This document shows, in pieces, positions 1-8,734 of a stretch of DNA of 45,652 nucleotides. A model generated the notes under the pieces. That model did no database searches and had not been told where the DNA came from. It saw nothing but the letters and a program-made list of their open reading frames with translations. Origin of the DNA: an uncultured Synechococcus sp. GTDB lineage: Bacteria; Cyanobacteriota; Cyanobacteriia; PCC-6307; Cyanobiaceae. Position 1 is the stretch's first letter. Each line of letters opens with the position of its first letter. The DNA lies in contig CAJWXK010000003.1 of the NCBI GenBank assembly GCA_913048995.1, positions 1 to 45,652 of the forward strand, in the 5' to 3' direction. The translations under genes and the position numbers were made by a program.

Positions 1-551
1 CCTACGCCTTCTCAACGGAGAATTGGTCGCGGCCGGGTGAGGAGGTCAGCTTCTTGATGACCTTGTTCGAGCAGGTGTTGGCGCGCGAGCTTGAGGCGCT
101 GCAGCAGGAGCAGGTTCGTATTCGTTTTCTGGGGGATCTCTCGGCTTTGCCTGATGGCCTGCAGTCGCTGATCGCCCAGGCCACCGAGCGCTCCGCCTCC
201 AATGTCGGGATCCATTTCAATGTCTGCACCAACTACGGCAGCCGCAGCGAGCTTGTGCAAGCAACCCGTGCCCTGGCAAGGCGGGTACAGGCCGGTGAGT
301 TAGATCCTGAGGCCATTGATGAGAACCTGCTGGCTGCTGAATTGCATACCGCCGGTGAGGTGGATCCTGACCTCCTCATCCGCACCAGCGGTGAGCACCG
401 CCTCAGCAACTTTTTGCTTTGGCAGCTGGCCTACGCGGAGCTGCATGTGACCGATGTGCTTTGGCCTGATTTTGATGCTGACGCCCTCACCCTGGCGCTG
501 CAGGATTATCAAGGTCGTCAGCGCCGCTTTGGCGGGGTGGAGGAGAGCTGA
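1..551 (+). CDS. uppS: Undecaprenyl diphosphate synthase (isoprenyl transferase), 3' part
   Basis: This cis-prenyltransferase condenses isopentenyl diphosphate onto farnesyl diphosphate to make the C55 lipid carrier for peptidoglycan and surface polysaccharide. The gene is cut by the window edge. The reading frame is open from base 3 and reads [11 protein letters not shown], the conserved block just after the active site, so the ORF-track ATG at 54 is an internal Met and not the start. Downstream, [19 protein letters not shown] is the conserved C-terminal signature ([14 protein letters not shown]), and the chain ends soon after, as in full-length homologues. Its TGA overlaps the bioB ATG (TGATG), which suggests translational coupling. 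Only the 5' third is missing. Confidence 0.95.
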   Translation, partial: YAFSTENWSRPGEEVSFLMTLFEQVLARELEALQQEQVRIRFLGDLSALPDGLQSLIAQATERSASNVGIHFNVCTNYGSRSELVQATRALARRVQAGELDPEAIDENLLAAELHTAGEVDPDLLIRTSGEHRLSNFLLWQLAYAELHVTDVLWPDFDADALTLALQDYQGRQRRFGGVEES

Positions 552-1546
552 TGAGCTCAGAGATGAATTCGGTGCTTGAGCGCTACGACTGGAGTCTGGA
601 GGAGATCGAGGCTCTGCTTGAACTGCCGCTGGTCGACCTGCTCTGGAGGGCGCAGCAAGTGCACCGGGAGGCTCATCCCGGCGGCTATCACGTTCAGCTG
701 GCGTCGCTGTTAAGCGTCAAAACTGGCGGTTGCGAGGAGGACTGCGCCTATTGCCCTCAGTCGTTGCATCACAGCAGTGATGTGACTGGCCAGCCTGAAC
801 TGCAGCTGCAGGTCGATGGGGTGCTCGAGCGAGCTCGAGCTGCGCGCCAGGCCGGTGCCCACCGTTTCTGCATGGGGTGGGCTTGGCGTGAGATCCGTGA
901 GGGGGCTCCCTTTGAGGCGATGCTGCAGATGGTTCGTGGCGTGCGCGAGCTGGGCATGGAAGCCTGCGTCACCGCCGGCATGCTCACCGAATCCCAGGCA
1001 GAACGGCTCTCTGAAGCAGGCTTGACCTCCTACAACCACAACCTCGATACCAGCCCGGAGCATTACGACCGGATCATCACCACTCGCACCTATCAAGAAA
1101 GATTGGAGACGCTGCAGCGAGCTCGTGATGCGGGTATCAGCCTCTGCTGCGGCGGCATCATCGGTATGGGGGAATCACGGCGCGACCGTGCCTCTCTCTT
1201 GCAGGTTCTGGCAGGACTGAACCCACATCCGGAGAGCGTACCGATCAATGGCTTGGTGGCTGTGGAGGGTACGCCGCTCGAAGGCCAGGAGCCTTGGCAA
1301 CCCCTGGAACTGGTACGCATGGTGGCTGTGGCCAGAATCCTGATGCCCAAGGCTCGGGTTCGCCTCAGTGCTGGCCGTGAGCGACTGACCCAAGAAGCTC
1401 AGATTCTTTGCCTGCTGGCCGGTGCCGATTCGATCTTCTATGGCGATAGTTTGCTGACCACCAGTAACCCAGCGGTGCAGGCCGATCAGGCCTTGCTGGC
1501 CGCTGCTGGGGTGGCCAGCAGCCTTGAGGCATCAGCAGCAGCCTGA
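551..1546 (+). CDS. bioB: Biotin synthase
   Basis: This radical-SAM enzyme inserts sulfur into dethiobiotin, the last step of biotin synthesis. The 331-residue length is normal for BioB. The radical-SAM motif CEEDCAYC (Cys61, Cys65, Cys68) binds the [4Fe-4S] cluster. [12 protein letters not shown] and the RLSAGRE block near the C-terminus are BioB hallmarks that contribute the [2Fe-2S] and substrate ligands. The ATG overlaps the uppS stop by one base, and the bioB stop overlaps the trhO start the same way, so the three genes are very likely one transcript. No other bio gene lies in the window. The family call is secure. Confidence 0.97.
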   Translation: MSSEMNSVLERYDWSLEEIEALLELPLVDLLWRAQQVHREAHPGGYHVQLASLLSVKTGGCEEDCAYCPQSLHHSSDVTGQPELQLQVDGVLERARAARQAGAHRFCMGWAWREIREGAPFEAMLQMVRGVRELGMEACVTAGMLTESQAERLSEAGLTSYNHNLDTSPEHYDRIITTRTYQERLETLQRARDAGISLCCGGIIGMGESRRDRASLLQVLAGLNPHPESVPINGLVAVEGTPLEGQEPWQPLELVRMVAVARILMPKARVRLSAGRERLTQEAQILCLLAGADSIFYGDSLLTTSNPAVQADQALLAAAGVASSLEASAAA

Positions 1547-2457
1547 TGGACAGCGGTTCGCCGCAGCTGGTGGCGGCCTTCTACCGCTTTGCGCCCCTGG
1601 AGGCTTTAGGGCCTCTGCGCGCTGAGCTGCAGCAGCTCGGCACGCAGCACCAGGTGTTGGGCACGGTGTTGTTGGCTGAGGAAGGGGTGAACGGCACGGT
1701 CTGTGGTCCTGAGGCGGGAGTGGAGGCCTTGCTGGCGCGGTTGCGTTCTGAGCCTGGTCTGGAACCTCTGCAGGAGAAGCGCAGCTGGTGCGAGGAACCC
1801 TGTTTTCTGCGTTTCAAGGTGCGGCTGAAGCAGGAAATCGTGACCATGGGTCTCGCTGAGGTGGATCCCACGGCGCAGGTGGGGACCTATGTGCCACCGG
1901 AGCAGTGGAATGCATTGATCGCTGACCCGACCACATTGGTCATCGATACCCGCAACCGCTACGAGGTGGGTGTGGGCAGCTTTGACGGTGCGATTGACCC
2001 TGGCACCGAGAGCTTTCGGGAGTTCCCCCATTGGGCTGCTGAGCAGTTGCGACCGTTAATGCAGGAGCGTGGAGCGACGAAGTTGGCACTGTTCTGTACC
2101 GGTGGCATTCGCTGTGAGAAGGCCACGGCTCATTTGCTGCAGCAGGGTTTTGATCAGGTTCATCATTTAGAAGGTGGCATCCTGCGCTATCTCGAGCAGG
2201 TGCCACAGGTCCAGAGTCGCTGGCAGGGGGAGTGCTTTGTTTTTGATCGCCGGGTGGCCCTTAATCATCAGCTTGAACCTGGTGAGCATCGGCTTTGCCA
2301 CGCCTGCGGGCTGCCGCTGACACCTCAAGAGTGCCAGCTGCCCAGCTATGTGAAGGGTGTGAGTTGCCTGCACTGCATTGATCGCTTCAGCGATGAAGAT
2401 CGACAACGCTTCACCCAACGCCAGCAACAGCTCGAGCGTGGAGATATCTGGACTTAG
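1546..2457 (+). CDS. trhO: tRNA uridine(34) 5-hydroxylase TrhO (rhodanese-related, UPF0176)
   Basis: TrhO makes 5-hydroxyuridine at the wobble position of tRNA in an O2-dependent reaction. The 303-residue protein has the family order: an N-terminal ferredoxin-like domain (about 1-110), a central rhodanese domain (about 115-220) with the active-site loop CTGGIRCEKA (Cys184), and a C-terminal Cys-rich tail with CHACG and CLHC that looks like a zinc knuckle. It starts at an ATG overlapping the bioB stop (TGATG). The final gene of the uppS-bioB-trhO run, it is followed by a long gap. Older annotations call it a rhodanese-like sulfurtransferase; the hydroxylase role is family knowledge. Confidence 0.93.
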   Translation: MDSGSPQLVAAFYRFAPLEALGPLRAELQQLGTQHQVLGTVLLAEEGVNGTVCGPEAGVEALLARLRSEPGLEPLQEKRSWCEEPCFLRFKVRLKQEIVTMGLAEVDPTAQVGTYVPPEQWNALIADPTTLVIDTRNRYEVGVGSFDGAIDPGTESFREFPHWAAEQLRPLMQERGATKLALFCTGGIRCEKATAHLLQQGFDQVHHLEGGILRYLEQVPQVQSRWQGECFVFDRRVALNHQLEPGEHRLCHACGLPLTPQECQLPSYVKGVSCLHCIDRFSDEDRQRFTQRQQQLERGDIWT

Positions 2458-2887
2458 TACTCAAAAGTAGTGCGGCGAATCGGCTGTGGAGAGATCAGTG
2501 CTCCATTGCCTATCTTTTTCCTTGACCACACGGGCTGCAGCAAAGCTCAGGTCTGCTTGTTTTTGCCTAGAGCAGCACCCAGTATCTGAAATTGTCGCGG
2601 TTGTTCCTGTTGGGAGAGATTGAAATGCGTGGCTGCCTTCTGCTGCCTTTTTGGATTTATTCAGACGAAGCCTGCCGAAGATCGAGCGGATGCCCTTTGC
2701 CTGGCAAGCTCTTAAGCGCTTTACCAATCCTTTAAGTCTCCTTTGCCTGATTTTGACTGGTTCATAATCCCGGCATTAAAATATTTTTACCTAATGCTAT
2801 CCAGGTCACAACTTGTTCTGATTAGTTTTTAGGCTCGATTTCGTCAAGTCCAAAAGCCTCAGCCCACACTGTTTGATTGCACCTCAG
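2458..2887. other. 430-base intergenic stretch; no convincing gene
   Basis: It separates trhO from the Crp/Fnr-like gene and is more AT-rich towards its right end. It holds a good promoter (listed separately). The minus-strand ORF 2461-2727 has no recognisable family features. A 25-codon plus ORF at 2690-2767 has a hydrophobic end but nothing else to support it, and it overlaps the promoter -35 region. Confidence 0.5.
2753..2782 (+). promoter_or_regulatory. Predicted sigma70-type promoter of the Crp/Fnr-like gene
   Basis: TTGACT (2753-2758) and TAAAAT (2777-2782) are separated by 18 bases, each one or two mismatches from consensus. They sit in an AT-rich patch about 105 bases upstream of the ATG at 2888, implying an untranslated leader of roughly 100 bases. 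Seen by eye only. Confidence 0.5.
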
Positions 2888-3481
2888 ATGTCTCTCAGCT
2901 ACACAGTCGGTGAAGCCTGCGCTCCAGTGGCGCTCAAGGCCGGGCAGTCTTTGATGCTCCCAAGCTCGCCTAAAGAGTCTGCAAGCTGCCTTGAAGTGAT
3001 TGAAGGGTTTGCCAGGCTGTATTGGACTGGGGAGGGCCCCGGCGACATAACACTTGCTTTTTTGCAGGCAGGTGATCATGTTCCTGCTCGCCATTTATGT
3101 GGTGGAGGGATCTGTATTGAAGCGCTAACGCCACTTTCCCTGAGCCTGGAGGGATTTATAGATCGTGATCTAGAGATGGATGTCGTGTCTGATTGGACCT
3201 TCCAGCTCTTGCGTATTCATCACCTTGGATCTGCGGAAAATCGCTTAAATGGCTTGTTCATACTGCTGGTGAATCGTCTTGGCAGGCGCTGTGGCGATTG
3301 GTGTTCACTACCGTTCTCACTGAGTCATGATCGAATTGGTGAATTAATAGGCACAACACGTGTGACGTCAACACGTTTAATTTCAAAGCTTCGACATGGT
3401 CAAATGCTTAATGCATCGTTTAGGGGCGGTCAATCGCAATTTTCTGCATCACTCATTGAATGTGAGTCGATGGCGAGTTGA
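2888..3481 (+). CDS. Crp/Fnr-family transcriptional regulator
   Basis: About 197 residues. The N-terminal two thirds look like a divergent cyclic-nucleotide-binding-type beta barrel, with a run resembling EVIEGFARLYW and a GDHVPAR turn. The C-terminal part contains LSHDRIGELIGTTRVTSTR, a clear winged-helix recognition motif of the Crp/Fnr class (compare L.QQ.IA..LG.TR..VSR). The ORF track begins at TTG 2873; I prefer ATG 2888, but both are possible. The usual cNMP-binding arginine signature is not obvious, so the effector is unknown. It is monocistronic behind its own promoter. It could belong to the picocyanobacterial NtcA/PtrA-like group, but I cannot assign a symbol. Confidence 0.8.
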   Translation: MSLSYTVGEACAPVALKAGQSLMLPSSPKESASCLEVIEGFARLYWTGEGPGDITLAFLQAGDHVPARHLCGGGICIEALTPLSLSLEGFIDRDLEMDVVSDWTFQLLRIHHLGSAENRLNGLFILLVNRLGRRCGDWCSLPFSLSHDRIGELIGTTRVTSTRLISKLRHGQMLNASFRGGQSQFSASLIECESMAS

Positions 3482-3805
3482 TGAGCCATGACCAGCTTTG
3501 CTAGCGCCAAGATCTTTGTATTGGGAAGTGGTCTGCCACAGGGTCGCAGAGGTTGATTTGTGTTGCTTCATTGGCTCCAAAGCTGGCTGAGCCAGCTCCA
3601 TATGCTTTGACTGCTGGGAGAAAGCCCTGGTTACTGCAGCGCCTACCTGAGTTTTGGGCTGTGCTGTCTCCCTGTCTCCCCTAGTGGTCAGACTGGTTTG
3701 AGCCATTTCTGTGCTCTCTCCACCATTGAACCGTTGTTCTGACCCGGTGCTTGCTCTGCTTCATTGGTCGCATCTCAGCCATGGTTTGGCTTTAGGGCGC
3801 TGGGC
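3482..3805. other. 324-base intergenic stretch with one short hairpin
   Basis: No convincing gene. A perfect inverted repeat AGCTGGC-TGA-GCCAGCT (3581-3597) lies about 100 bases after the regulator stop. It is not followed by a T-run, so terminator function is uncertain. The antisense ORF 3449-3706 has low-complexity composition and no family look. Confidence 0.45.
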
Positions 3806-4747
3806 ATGATCCACTACAGCTTCCGCCGTTGTCCCTATGCGATTCGGGCTCGTTTGGCCCTGCTCCAAGCGGGGTTGCATCCGCAACTGCGCGAGGTGGA
3901 TCTCAAGTGCAAACCGCCAGAATTGCTATCAGCCTCATCCAAGGGCACGGTACCGGTAATGGTCAGTCGTGATGGCTTCGTCATCGACGAGAGTCTGGAG
4001 CTGATGCGGTGGGCGTTGGGTCAGCGTGATCCTGACGGCTGGCTTGAGAGTGATGGTTCTCCTGAGGTTGAAGCTCTACTTGCTCAGAACGATGGTCCCT
4101 TCAAGCACCATCTCGATCGCTTCCGCTATCCCGACCGCTATGACAACACCAATGGCGCGGACCACCGTGAGAAGGCCCTCGAGATCCTGAGGCAGTGGAA
4201 TCAGCGATTGGAGCATTACCCATGGTTGTTGGGTTCGCGCCCGTCCCTTGTGGACATGGCCCTGCTGCCGTTTGTACGGCAATTCCGCCACAGCGATCCT
4301 GAGGGATTTGATGCCGAGTTGGATTTGCAGCCGCTGCAGCGCTGGGTGCAACGCTTCCTCTCCTCACAGGCCCTTTCTGTGGTGATGGAATGGCCTTGGG
4401 CGTCGCGCCAGCGCTGGAACTCTCCCAGTTGGCTGTACCACCTGGCGCTGACGGATGAGTGGCAGCAGGCCAAGCGTCAGGGAAGCTATGAACGCTCAAC
4501 GCGGGGTCGTTCTCTGCAAGAGGAGGGCTTCATTCACCTCAGCAGCGCCCATCAACTGGATGCCACGTATAAGCGCTTCTACAGCGACCTCGGCCAGGTG
4601 GTGTTGCTCACCATCGACCCCAATCAACTGCCTGTTAATCAGCTCAAGCATGAGCCTATCCCCAGTGGTGAAACTTTTCCCCACCTCTACGCTCCGCTTC
4701 CGCTGACGGCTGTGCTGGCTGCTGATCGCTACCGGAGCGCGCCATGA
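3806..4747 (+). CDS. Glutathione S-transferase fused to a DUF952 domain
   Basis: About 313 residues in two parts. Residues 1-200 form a GST: a thioredoxin-like N-domain starting IHYSFRRCPYAIRARLAL with Cys9, the cis-Pro region GTVPVMV, and an ES(L) glutathione-contact turn (IDESLELMRW). An all-helical C-domain with PSLVDMALLPFVRQF follows. The last about 105 residues (LYHLALTDEWQQA, EEGFIHLSSAHQL, GETFPHLYAPLPL) match DUF952, usually a separate small protein of unknown activity. The track starts at TTG 3764; ATG 3806 puts the first beta strand at the N-terminus as in other GSTs. Its stop overlaps the next start (ATGA). Domain calls are solid; the substrate is unknown. Confidence 0.85.
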   Translation: MIHYSFRRCPYAIRARLALLQAGLHPQLREVDLKCKPPELLSASSKGTVPVMVSRDGFVIDESLELMRWALGQRDPDGWLESDGSPEVEALLAQNDGPFKHHLDRFRYPDRYDNTNGADHREKALEILRQWNQRLEHYPWLLGSRPSLVDMALLPFVRQFRHSDPEGFDAELDLQPLQRWVQRFLSSQALSVVMEWPWASRQRWNSPSWLYHLALTDEWQQAKRQGSYERSTRGRSLQEEGFIHLSSAHQLDATYKRFYSDLGQVVLLTIDPNQLPVNQLKHEPIPSGETFPHLYAPLPLTAVLAADRYRSAP

Positions 4748-5244
4748 GGCTCACCCTTGACCAGATTGAAGAGCAGGCGTCGGCCAGGCAGCTTCTGTTG
4801 CGTCTTCAGCTTGGTGGTGCTGGTCCCTTGAAAACTCTGCGTGTGGTTGTGGCCCGCCGCAGCGGCGAGCAGAGCCTGGATCTGCTCGGTGAACTCAAGG
4901 GTTGGTGCACACCCCAGCGCGAGGGCCTGCGGCTTGACACGATGCGGGTTCAAGGTATAGACACCCATGATGTGGGTCTGTTGATCTGGGCGGCCACCTT
5001 TGCTTGGGCTCTAGAGACCACCCCTTGCCGTGTGGCCTGGCTCCTGGCCATTCGTGATGACCCCCAGCAGCACCGCCGACTGGTGCGTTATTTCAAGCAA
5101 TTGGGATTTAGATCAAAGCGGGAGCTTGGTGCGGCGGTCTGGGATTTGCCGCGGCGCCTGATCTGGGGTGGCTCGGGCCTGCTGATGGAGGGTGATTGCG
5201 CCGAGGGGCTGATGCGCTGCGGGCGCAGGCTTCAGCTGCGGTGA
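4744..5244 (+). CDS. Conserved hypothetical protein, possibly GNAT-like
   Basis: A 166-residue soluble protein translationally coupled to the GST-DUF952 gene (ATGA overlap). I do not recognise it by name. The segment RVAWLLAIRDDPQQHRRLVRYFKQLGF resembles the central part of GNAT acetyltransferases (strand, short helix, Y/F..LGF near the end), and the C-terminus is compact. That is a fold guess, not a functional call. The last 13 bases overlap the convergent end of rlmH. Cysteines are scattered and show no metal motif. Codon use resembles its neighbours. Confidence 0.7.
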   Translation: MRLTLDQIEEQASARQLLLRLQLGGAGPLKTLRVVVARRSGEQSLDLLGELKGWCTPQREGLRLDTMRVQGIDTHDVGLLIWAATFAWALETTPCRVAWLLAIRDDPQQHRRLVRYFKQLGFRSKRELGAAVWDLPRRLIWGGSGLLMEGDCAEGLMRCGRRLQLR

Positions 5245-5675
5245 TAAGGACTCCCTTGCAGGATTGTGCTTGCTCGGTAGAGCTGCTCCATCAGCACTAG
5301 GCGCGCGAGCTCATGGGGCAAGGTCAGAGCTGAGAGCGACAGCAGGAGATCGGCTTGCTGCCGCAGGGTTGTGGCGTGGCCATCGGCCCCTCCGATCACC
5401 AGCGCGACCCGATCGGAAGTCCAGCTGCTGAGCAGTTCTGCGAACTTCAATGAATCCAGTGTTTGGCCCTCCTCGCTGAGCAGCACCAGCCGTTCGCCGG
5501 GTTTTCTGGCCTGGCGTACCGCCTCGGCTTCCTTGGCCTGGGTGCTGTCTTTGAGCTCTACGACCTCAAGTCCGGGAAGCCGCTTGGCGTAAAACGCCAC
5601 TCCTTCCGCCAACCAGGACCGTTTGAGCTTGCCAATCGTCAGCACCCGGATGCGATTGGGTTGCAGCAGGGCCAT
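5232..5675 (-). CDS. rlmH: 23S rRNA (pseudouridine1915-N3)-methyltransferase RlmH
   Basis: RlmH methylates pseudouridine 1915 in helix 69 of 23S rRNA on assembled 70S ribosomes, using SAM. The protein is a small SPOUT enzyme of about 147 residues. IRVLTIGKLK begins the first strand, ALVIGGADGH is the SAM-binding trefoil-knot loop, and the C-terminus LMEQLYRASTILQGSPYHRS is the diagnostic YRA...G.PYHR tail. The ORF track starts at ATG 5693; ATG 5675 gives the usual length, and both are plausible. The 3' end overlaps the convergent upstream gene by 13 bases. Confidence 0.95.
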   Translation of the reverse strand: MALLQPNRIRVLTIGKLKRSWLAEGVAFYAKRLPGLEVVELKDSTQAKEAEAVRQARKPGERLVLLSEEGQTLDSLKFAELLSSWTSDRVALVIGGADGHATTLRQQADLLLSLSALTLPHELARLVLMEQLYRASTILQGSPYHRS

Positions 5676-5854
5676 GACCAATCTCAGCATCACGGATCAC
5701 CGCTAGCACCACGCCAAAAAGAAGGTCAGTGGATCCTCGGGGGCAATCAGACCGCCTGACCAAAATCAGCATGAATGCCTAATGCGGCAGAACGGTGGCC
5801 ATGGCTACCTTTTGATCTCTGTGGTCGTCACACGCTCCACCCCGTTCAAGCCAT

Positions 5855-6040
5855 TTGGTGTCTGGCCCGCGTTGTTTGGGAGGGCCAGCACTCCACTATC
5901 CCTTCGCGCTGCTATCTGTGCTGTTCTGGTTCACCTCACTGCTGCGTCGCTGGTCTGAAGCCGTCAATGCTGAGGTGGGTCCCAATGCCGCCATGCACGA
6001 TGTGATTCGTGATGGGATTTACCCACGCAATGCCCGCTGA
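5855..6040 (+). CDS. Possible small single-helix membrane protein
   Basis: A 61-codon ORF with a TTG start and no ATG available upstream before an in-frame stop. The central stretch YPFALLSVLFWFTSLL looks like one transmembrane helix, followed by a charged soluble tail (RRWSEAVNAEVG, then DVIRDGIYPRNAR). GC-rich third positions resemble real genes here, which is why I keep it over the overlapping frame at 5775-6005. It lies between the divergent rlmH start and the convergent lipA end, ending 9 bases before lipA. Function unknown; the start could also be GTG 5858. Confidence 0.45.
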   Translation: MVSGPRCLGGPALHYPFALLSVLFWFTSLLRRWSEAVNAEVGPNAAMHDVIRDGIYPRNAR

Positions 6041-6049
6041 GGTCTTTCT

Positions 6050-6958
6050 TCAGCCGGCAGCGTGATAGCTGCTGCGCACGAGCGGACCGCTGCGCACATC
6101 AGCAAATCCAAGCTCACCTGCGATCCTGCCGAGCTGCTCAAATTCATCAGGGTGCCAGTAGCGAGCAACAGGAATGTGGGCCAGTGATGGCCTCAGGTAC
6201 TGCCCCAGGGTCAGCCGCTGGCAGTCCACGCTCCGCAGCGCCTGCATGGTCGCCACCACCTCATCGAAGCTTTCCCCCAGACCAAGCATCAGTCCTGATT
6301 TGGTTGGGATCGATGGTGCAAGCTCTCTAGAGGCAGCCAGTAGTCCTAAAGAGTGCTTCCAACTGGCACCGCGTCGAACTTCTCCTTGCAGACGCTCGAC
6401 GGTTTCCAGGTTGTGGTTAAAGCACACGGGTTGCGCATCGAGCACCGTCTGTAGGCGCCGGCGTTGAGCGTTGAGCCCAGCGCTTTCATCACGGTGTCCG
6501 CCCCAGAAGTCAGGGGTGAGCACCTCGATTCCGATCAGGGGGTTGCGGCCTCGGATGGCCGCCATGGCGTTGGTGAAGAGGCTGGCGCCATGGTCGCTCT
6601 GGTCGTCGCGGGCCACAGCGGTAAGTACCACGTAGCGCAGCTTCAGTGTCTCAACCGCCTCGGCGACCCGCTCAGCCTCGAGGGGGTCGAGGGCGACGGG
6701 GGCCTGGCCTTTCTCCACCTGGCAGAAGGCGCAGCTGCGGGTGCAAATCGGTCCCCCCAAAAGGAAGGTGGCGGTGCCGGCGGCATAGCACTCACCTCGG
6801 TTGGGACAGCGCCCCTCCTCGCAGATGGTGTGCAGCCGTTGCTGTTTGACAACGCCCTGCACTGCTTCCAGCTCGCTGGCGTTGCCGATTGGTCGGCGCA
6901 GCCATTCCGGCAGCCGCTCCGTAGGAGCGATGGAGCTGTAGCGGGTGGAGCGGATCAC
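6050..6958 (-). CDS. lipA: Lipoyl synthase
   Basis: LipA inserts two sulfurs into octanoyl groups on lipoyl domains. From GTG 6958 the protein is 302 residues. The auxiliary-cluster cysteines lie in [12 protein letters not shown] (Cys46, 51, 57), and the radical-SAM motif CTRSCAFC (Cys72, 76, 79) follows at the standard spacing. [14 protein letters not shown] and the C-terminal VRSSYHA (conserved R-S-S-Y end) complete the family pattern. The longer track version from 7129 runs antisense-free into recR coding sequence and lacks homology-like character, so I reject it. The start is 10 bases after the recR stop, suggesting a recR-lipA transcript. Confidence 0.95.
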   Translation of the reverse strand: MIRSTRYSSIAPTERLPEWLRRPIGNASELEAVQGVVKQQRLHTICEEGRCPNRGECYAAGTATFLLGGPICTRSCAFCQVEKGQAPVALDPLEAERVAEAVETLKLRYVVLTAVARDDQSDHGASLFTNAMAAIRGRNPLIGIEVLTPDFWGGHRDESAGLNAQRRRLQTVLDAQPVCFNHNLETVERLQGEVRRGASWKHSLGLLAASRELAPSIPTKSGLMLGLGESFDEVVATMQALRSVDCQRLTLGQYLRPSLAHIPVARYWHPDEFEQLGRIAGELGFADVRSGPLVRSSYHAAG

Positions 6959-6968
6959 GAGACCTGTT

Positions 6969-7580
6969 TCACTCCACAGTCCTACGACCTTCCAGGGCTC
7001 GGGCGAGGGTGACATCGTCGGCGTATTCCAGTTCACTGCCCATCGGCAGGCCGTAGGCGATGCGACTGACCTGGCAGAAGGATTTGAGCAAACGGGCCAG
7101 ATAGAGGCTGGTGGTGTCACCCTCGACACTGGGGGTCAGCGCCAGGATCACCTCTTGCACATTCTCTGGATCAAGCCGCTGCAGCAATTGCTGGATCGAT
7201 AAGGCCTCTGGGCCGATTCCATCCATCGGCGAGATCAGGCCGCCGAGCACGTGATAGCTGCCTTTGAATTCACGGGTGCGTTCTAGAGCCAGCAGGTCCC
7301 GTGAGTCGGCTACCACGCAGATCACTCCGATGTTGCGCTCGGGGTTGCGGCAGATGTCGCAGAGCGGGTCTGCGGAAAGGTGACCGCAGCGCTGGCACTG
7401 TCCCACCTGTTGCCGCGCCGCGAGCAGGGCATCAGCGAACGCGCGGCTCTGCTCCTCAGGCTGGCGCAGCAGATGCAAAGCCAGGCGCTGGGCTGTGCGC
7501 GGACCGATGCCAGGCAGCCGTTCAAACTGCTCGATCAGCCTGGCTAGGGGGCGGGTGAAGACAGTCAGCGCCGTGCTCAA
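6969..7580 (-). CDS. recR: Recombination protein RecR
   Basis: RecR works with RecF/RecO to load RecA at gaps. The 203-residue protein has the helix-hairpin-helix [17 protein letters not shown] near residue 22, a C4 zinc finger CQRC...CDIC (Cys62, 65, 74, 77), and a Toprim domain beginning around residue 85 ([14 protein letters not shown], then [14 protein letters not shown]). TPSVEGDTT is the conserved Toprim loop. The next gene, lipA, begins 10 bases downstream. Together with recBCD elsewhere in the window, both presynaptic recombination routes are represented. Confidence 0.96.
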   Translation of the reverse strand: MSTALTVFTRPLARLIEQFERLPGIGPRTAQRLALHLLRQPEEQSRAFADALLAARQQVGQCQRCGHLSADPLCDICRNPERNIGVICVVADSRDLLALERTREFKGSYHVLGGLISPMDGIGPEALSIQQLLQRLDPENVQEVILALTPSVEGDTTSLYLARLLKSFCQVSRIAYGLPMGSELEYADDVTLARALEGRRTVE

Positions 7581-7642
7581 GCTGGCCGGAATCTAGGCAG
7601 GCCATCACGCCACAATGGTGCGCACTTGGGCCGAGTTCTTCC

Positions 7643-8200
7643 GTGGCACTTTCTCGCCTCTCTCGCTGGCTGCGAGCACTCCTGCCCCTGTTGCTGGCGG
7701 TGTTGTTGGTGAGCTGCTCAGCTTCTGCCGCAGGCTTGCAGCGTTTCAGCAGCCCTGATGGGCGTTACGCCTTTCTCTACCCCATGGGCTGGAATCGCGT
7801 GTCTGTCTCTAATGGTCCTGAGGTCGTGTTTCACGATCTGATCAACAGTGACGAGACGCTCAGCTTGGTGATTGCTCCGGTTGATCCGCAGAAAAAGTTG
7901 GAGGATTTAGGCAGTGTTGTCGCTGTAGGTGAGAAGCTGCGCAGCACTGTGATTGCCCCTCCGGGCAGCGGTCGCGAGGCCGAACTGGTGGAAGCCAGTG
8001 AACGCGAGGATCTGGGCCGCACCTTCTACGACCTGGAGTATGAGGTGCACCTGGCCGATCGCGACCGTCATGAGCTCGCCACGGTGGTGGCTGATAAGGG
8101 CCAGCTCTACACCCTGGCGGCCAGCACCAATGAAGCCCGCTGGGACAAAGTGGAAGCCATGTTCCATCAGGTGATCAGTTCGTTCACCTTGAATTACTGA
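7643..8200 (+). CDS. psbP: PsbP-like thylakoid lipoprotein (CyanoP)
   Basis: CyanoP is a lumenal lipoprotein that associates with photosystem II, mainly during assembly. The 185-residue protein has a positively charged N-terminus, a hydrophobic stretch and a lipobox LVSC (Cys25). The mature part begins LQRFSSPDGRYAFLYPMGWNRV, the classic PsbP opening (F..P...Y.F.YP..W), and ends with a conserved SF segment. The GTG start fits the signal peptide. It is transcribed divergently from recR, so the 62-base gap must hold both promoters. It is the cyanobacterial CyanoP form, not plant-type PsbP. Confidence 0.92.
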   Translation: MALSRLSRWLRALLPLLLAVLLVSCSASAAGLQRFSSPDGRYAFLYPMGWNRVSVSNGPEVVFHDLINSDETLSLVIAPVDPQKKLEDLGSVVAVGEKLRSTVIAPPGSGREAELVEASEREDLGRTFYDLEYEVHLADRDRHELATVVADKGQLYTLAASTNEARWDKVEAMFHQVISSFTLNY

Positions 8201-8450
8201 AATCTGGTCAGAACTTTGTCTTGGAAAATCAGTGCTGAGGTTCATCAATTCTGAATCTGCCTTGATGTGTTGATTTGGTCATGGCATTTGCGAAGTGATG
8301 TGTAATTTTGTTTGCTCTGCTCGGTTCAGGCCCAATTCAACTGCTTGTCACTTTTGATCCTTTGCCCTGTTCCAGAATCTTGCCTGAGTATTGCCAGATG
8401 AGCTGACCACGCTAGTGTCGGTCGACAAAAAGGCTGGACATTGTCCCCCA

Positions 8451-8543
8451 ATGGCTTATTACCTGTTCTTTATCGCCGTTCTTCTGATTGCTCTGATTTG
8501 TGGTCTCGCTTCTCGTGTTGTGGCTGAGAAATACTGGATGTGA
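8451..8543 (+). CDS. 30-residue single-helix membrane peptide
   Basis: Too short for the ORF track. ATG 8451 opens a 30-codon frame reading MAYYLFFIAVLLIALICGLA, then a basic/acidic C-terminal tail ending VAEKYWM. The size and shape (one helix of about 20 residues, short charged tail) match the low-mass subunits of photosystem or NDH/cytochrome b6f complexes. I do not recognise it as PsbM, PsbT, PetG, PetL, PetN, PsaM or Ycf12. A weak promoter-like pair, TTGCCA (8391-8396) and TAGTGT (8413-8418), lies upstream. After the stop, AAGAC-GTT-GTCTT followed by a T-rich run (8585-8604) could be a weak terminator. The gene is isolated between psbP and an oxidoreductase. Confidence 0.55.
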   Translation: MAYYLFFIAVLLIALICGLASRVVAEKYWM

Positions 8544-8734
8544 TTGTTTAAAAGCTTTTGACATGGTCCAGCTGATTGTTGGTTAAGACGTTGTCTTTTC
8601 TTTTGGTTGGTTCAATGCTCTCTTGGTAGTCAGCCTGGATTGGTTTGTACCGTATCTAGGCCTTCCTGTTGGTGAGGTCGTGCCCAACCAAGCTTGCAAG
8701 TGTTGTTAGATATTTATTCATGTTGGCTGGATGA

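Noticed and set aside
2461-2727. 88-codon minus-strand ORF downstream of trhO
   Set aside because: Mixed composition, no conserved look, and it covers an AT-rich promoter-bearing gap.
6464-7012. 182-codon plus-strand ORF opposite lipA/recR
   Set aside because: Lies entirely over two recognised genes and shows no family features.
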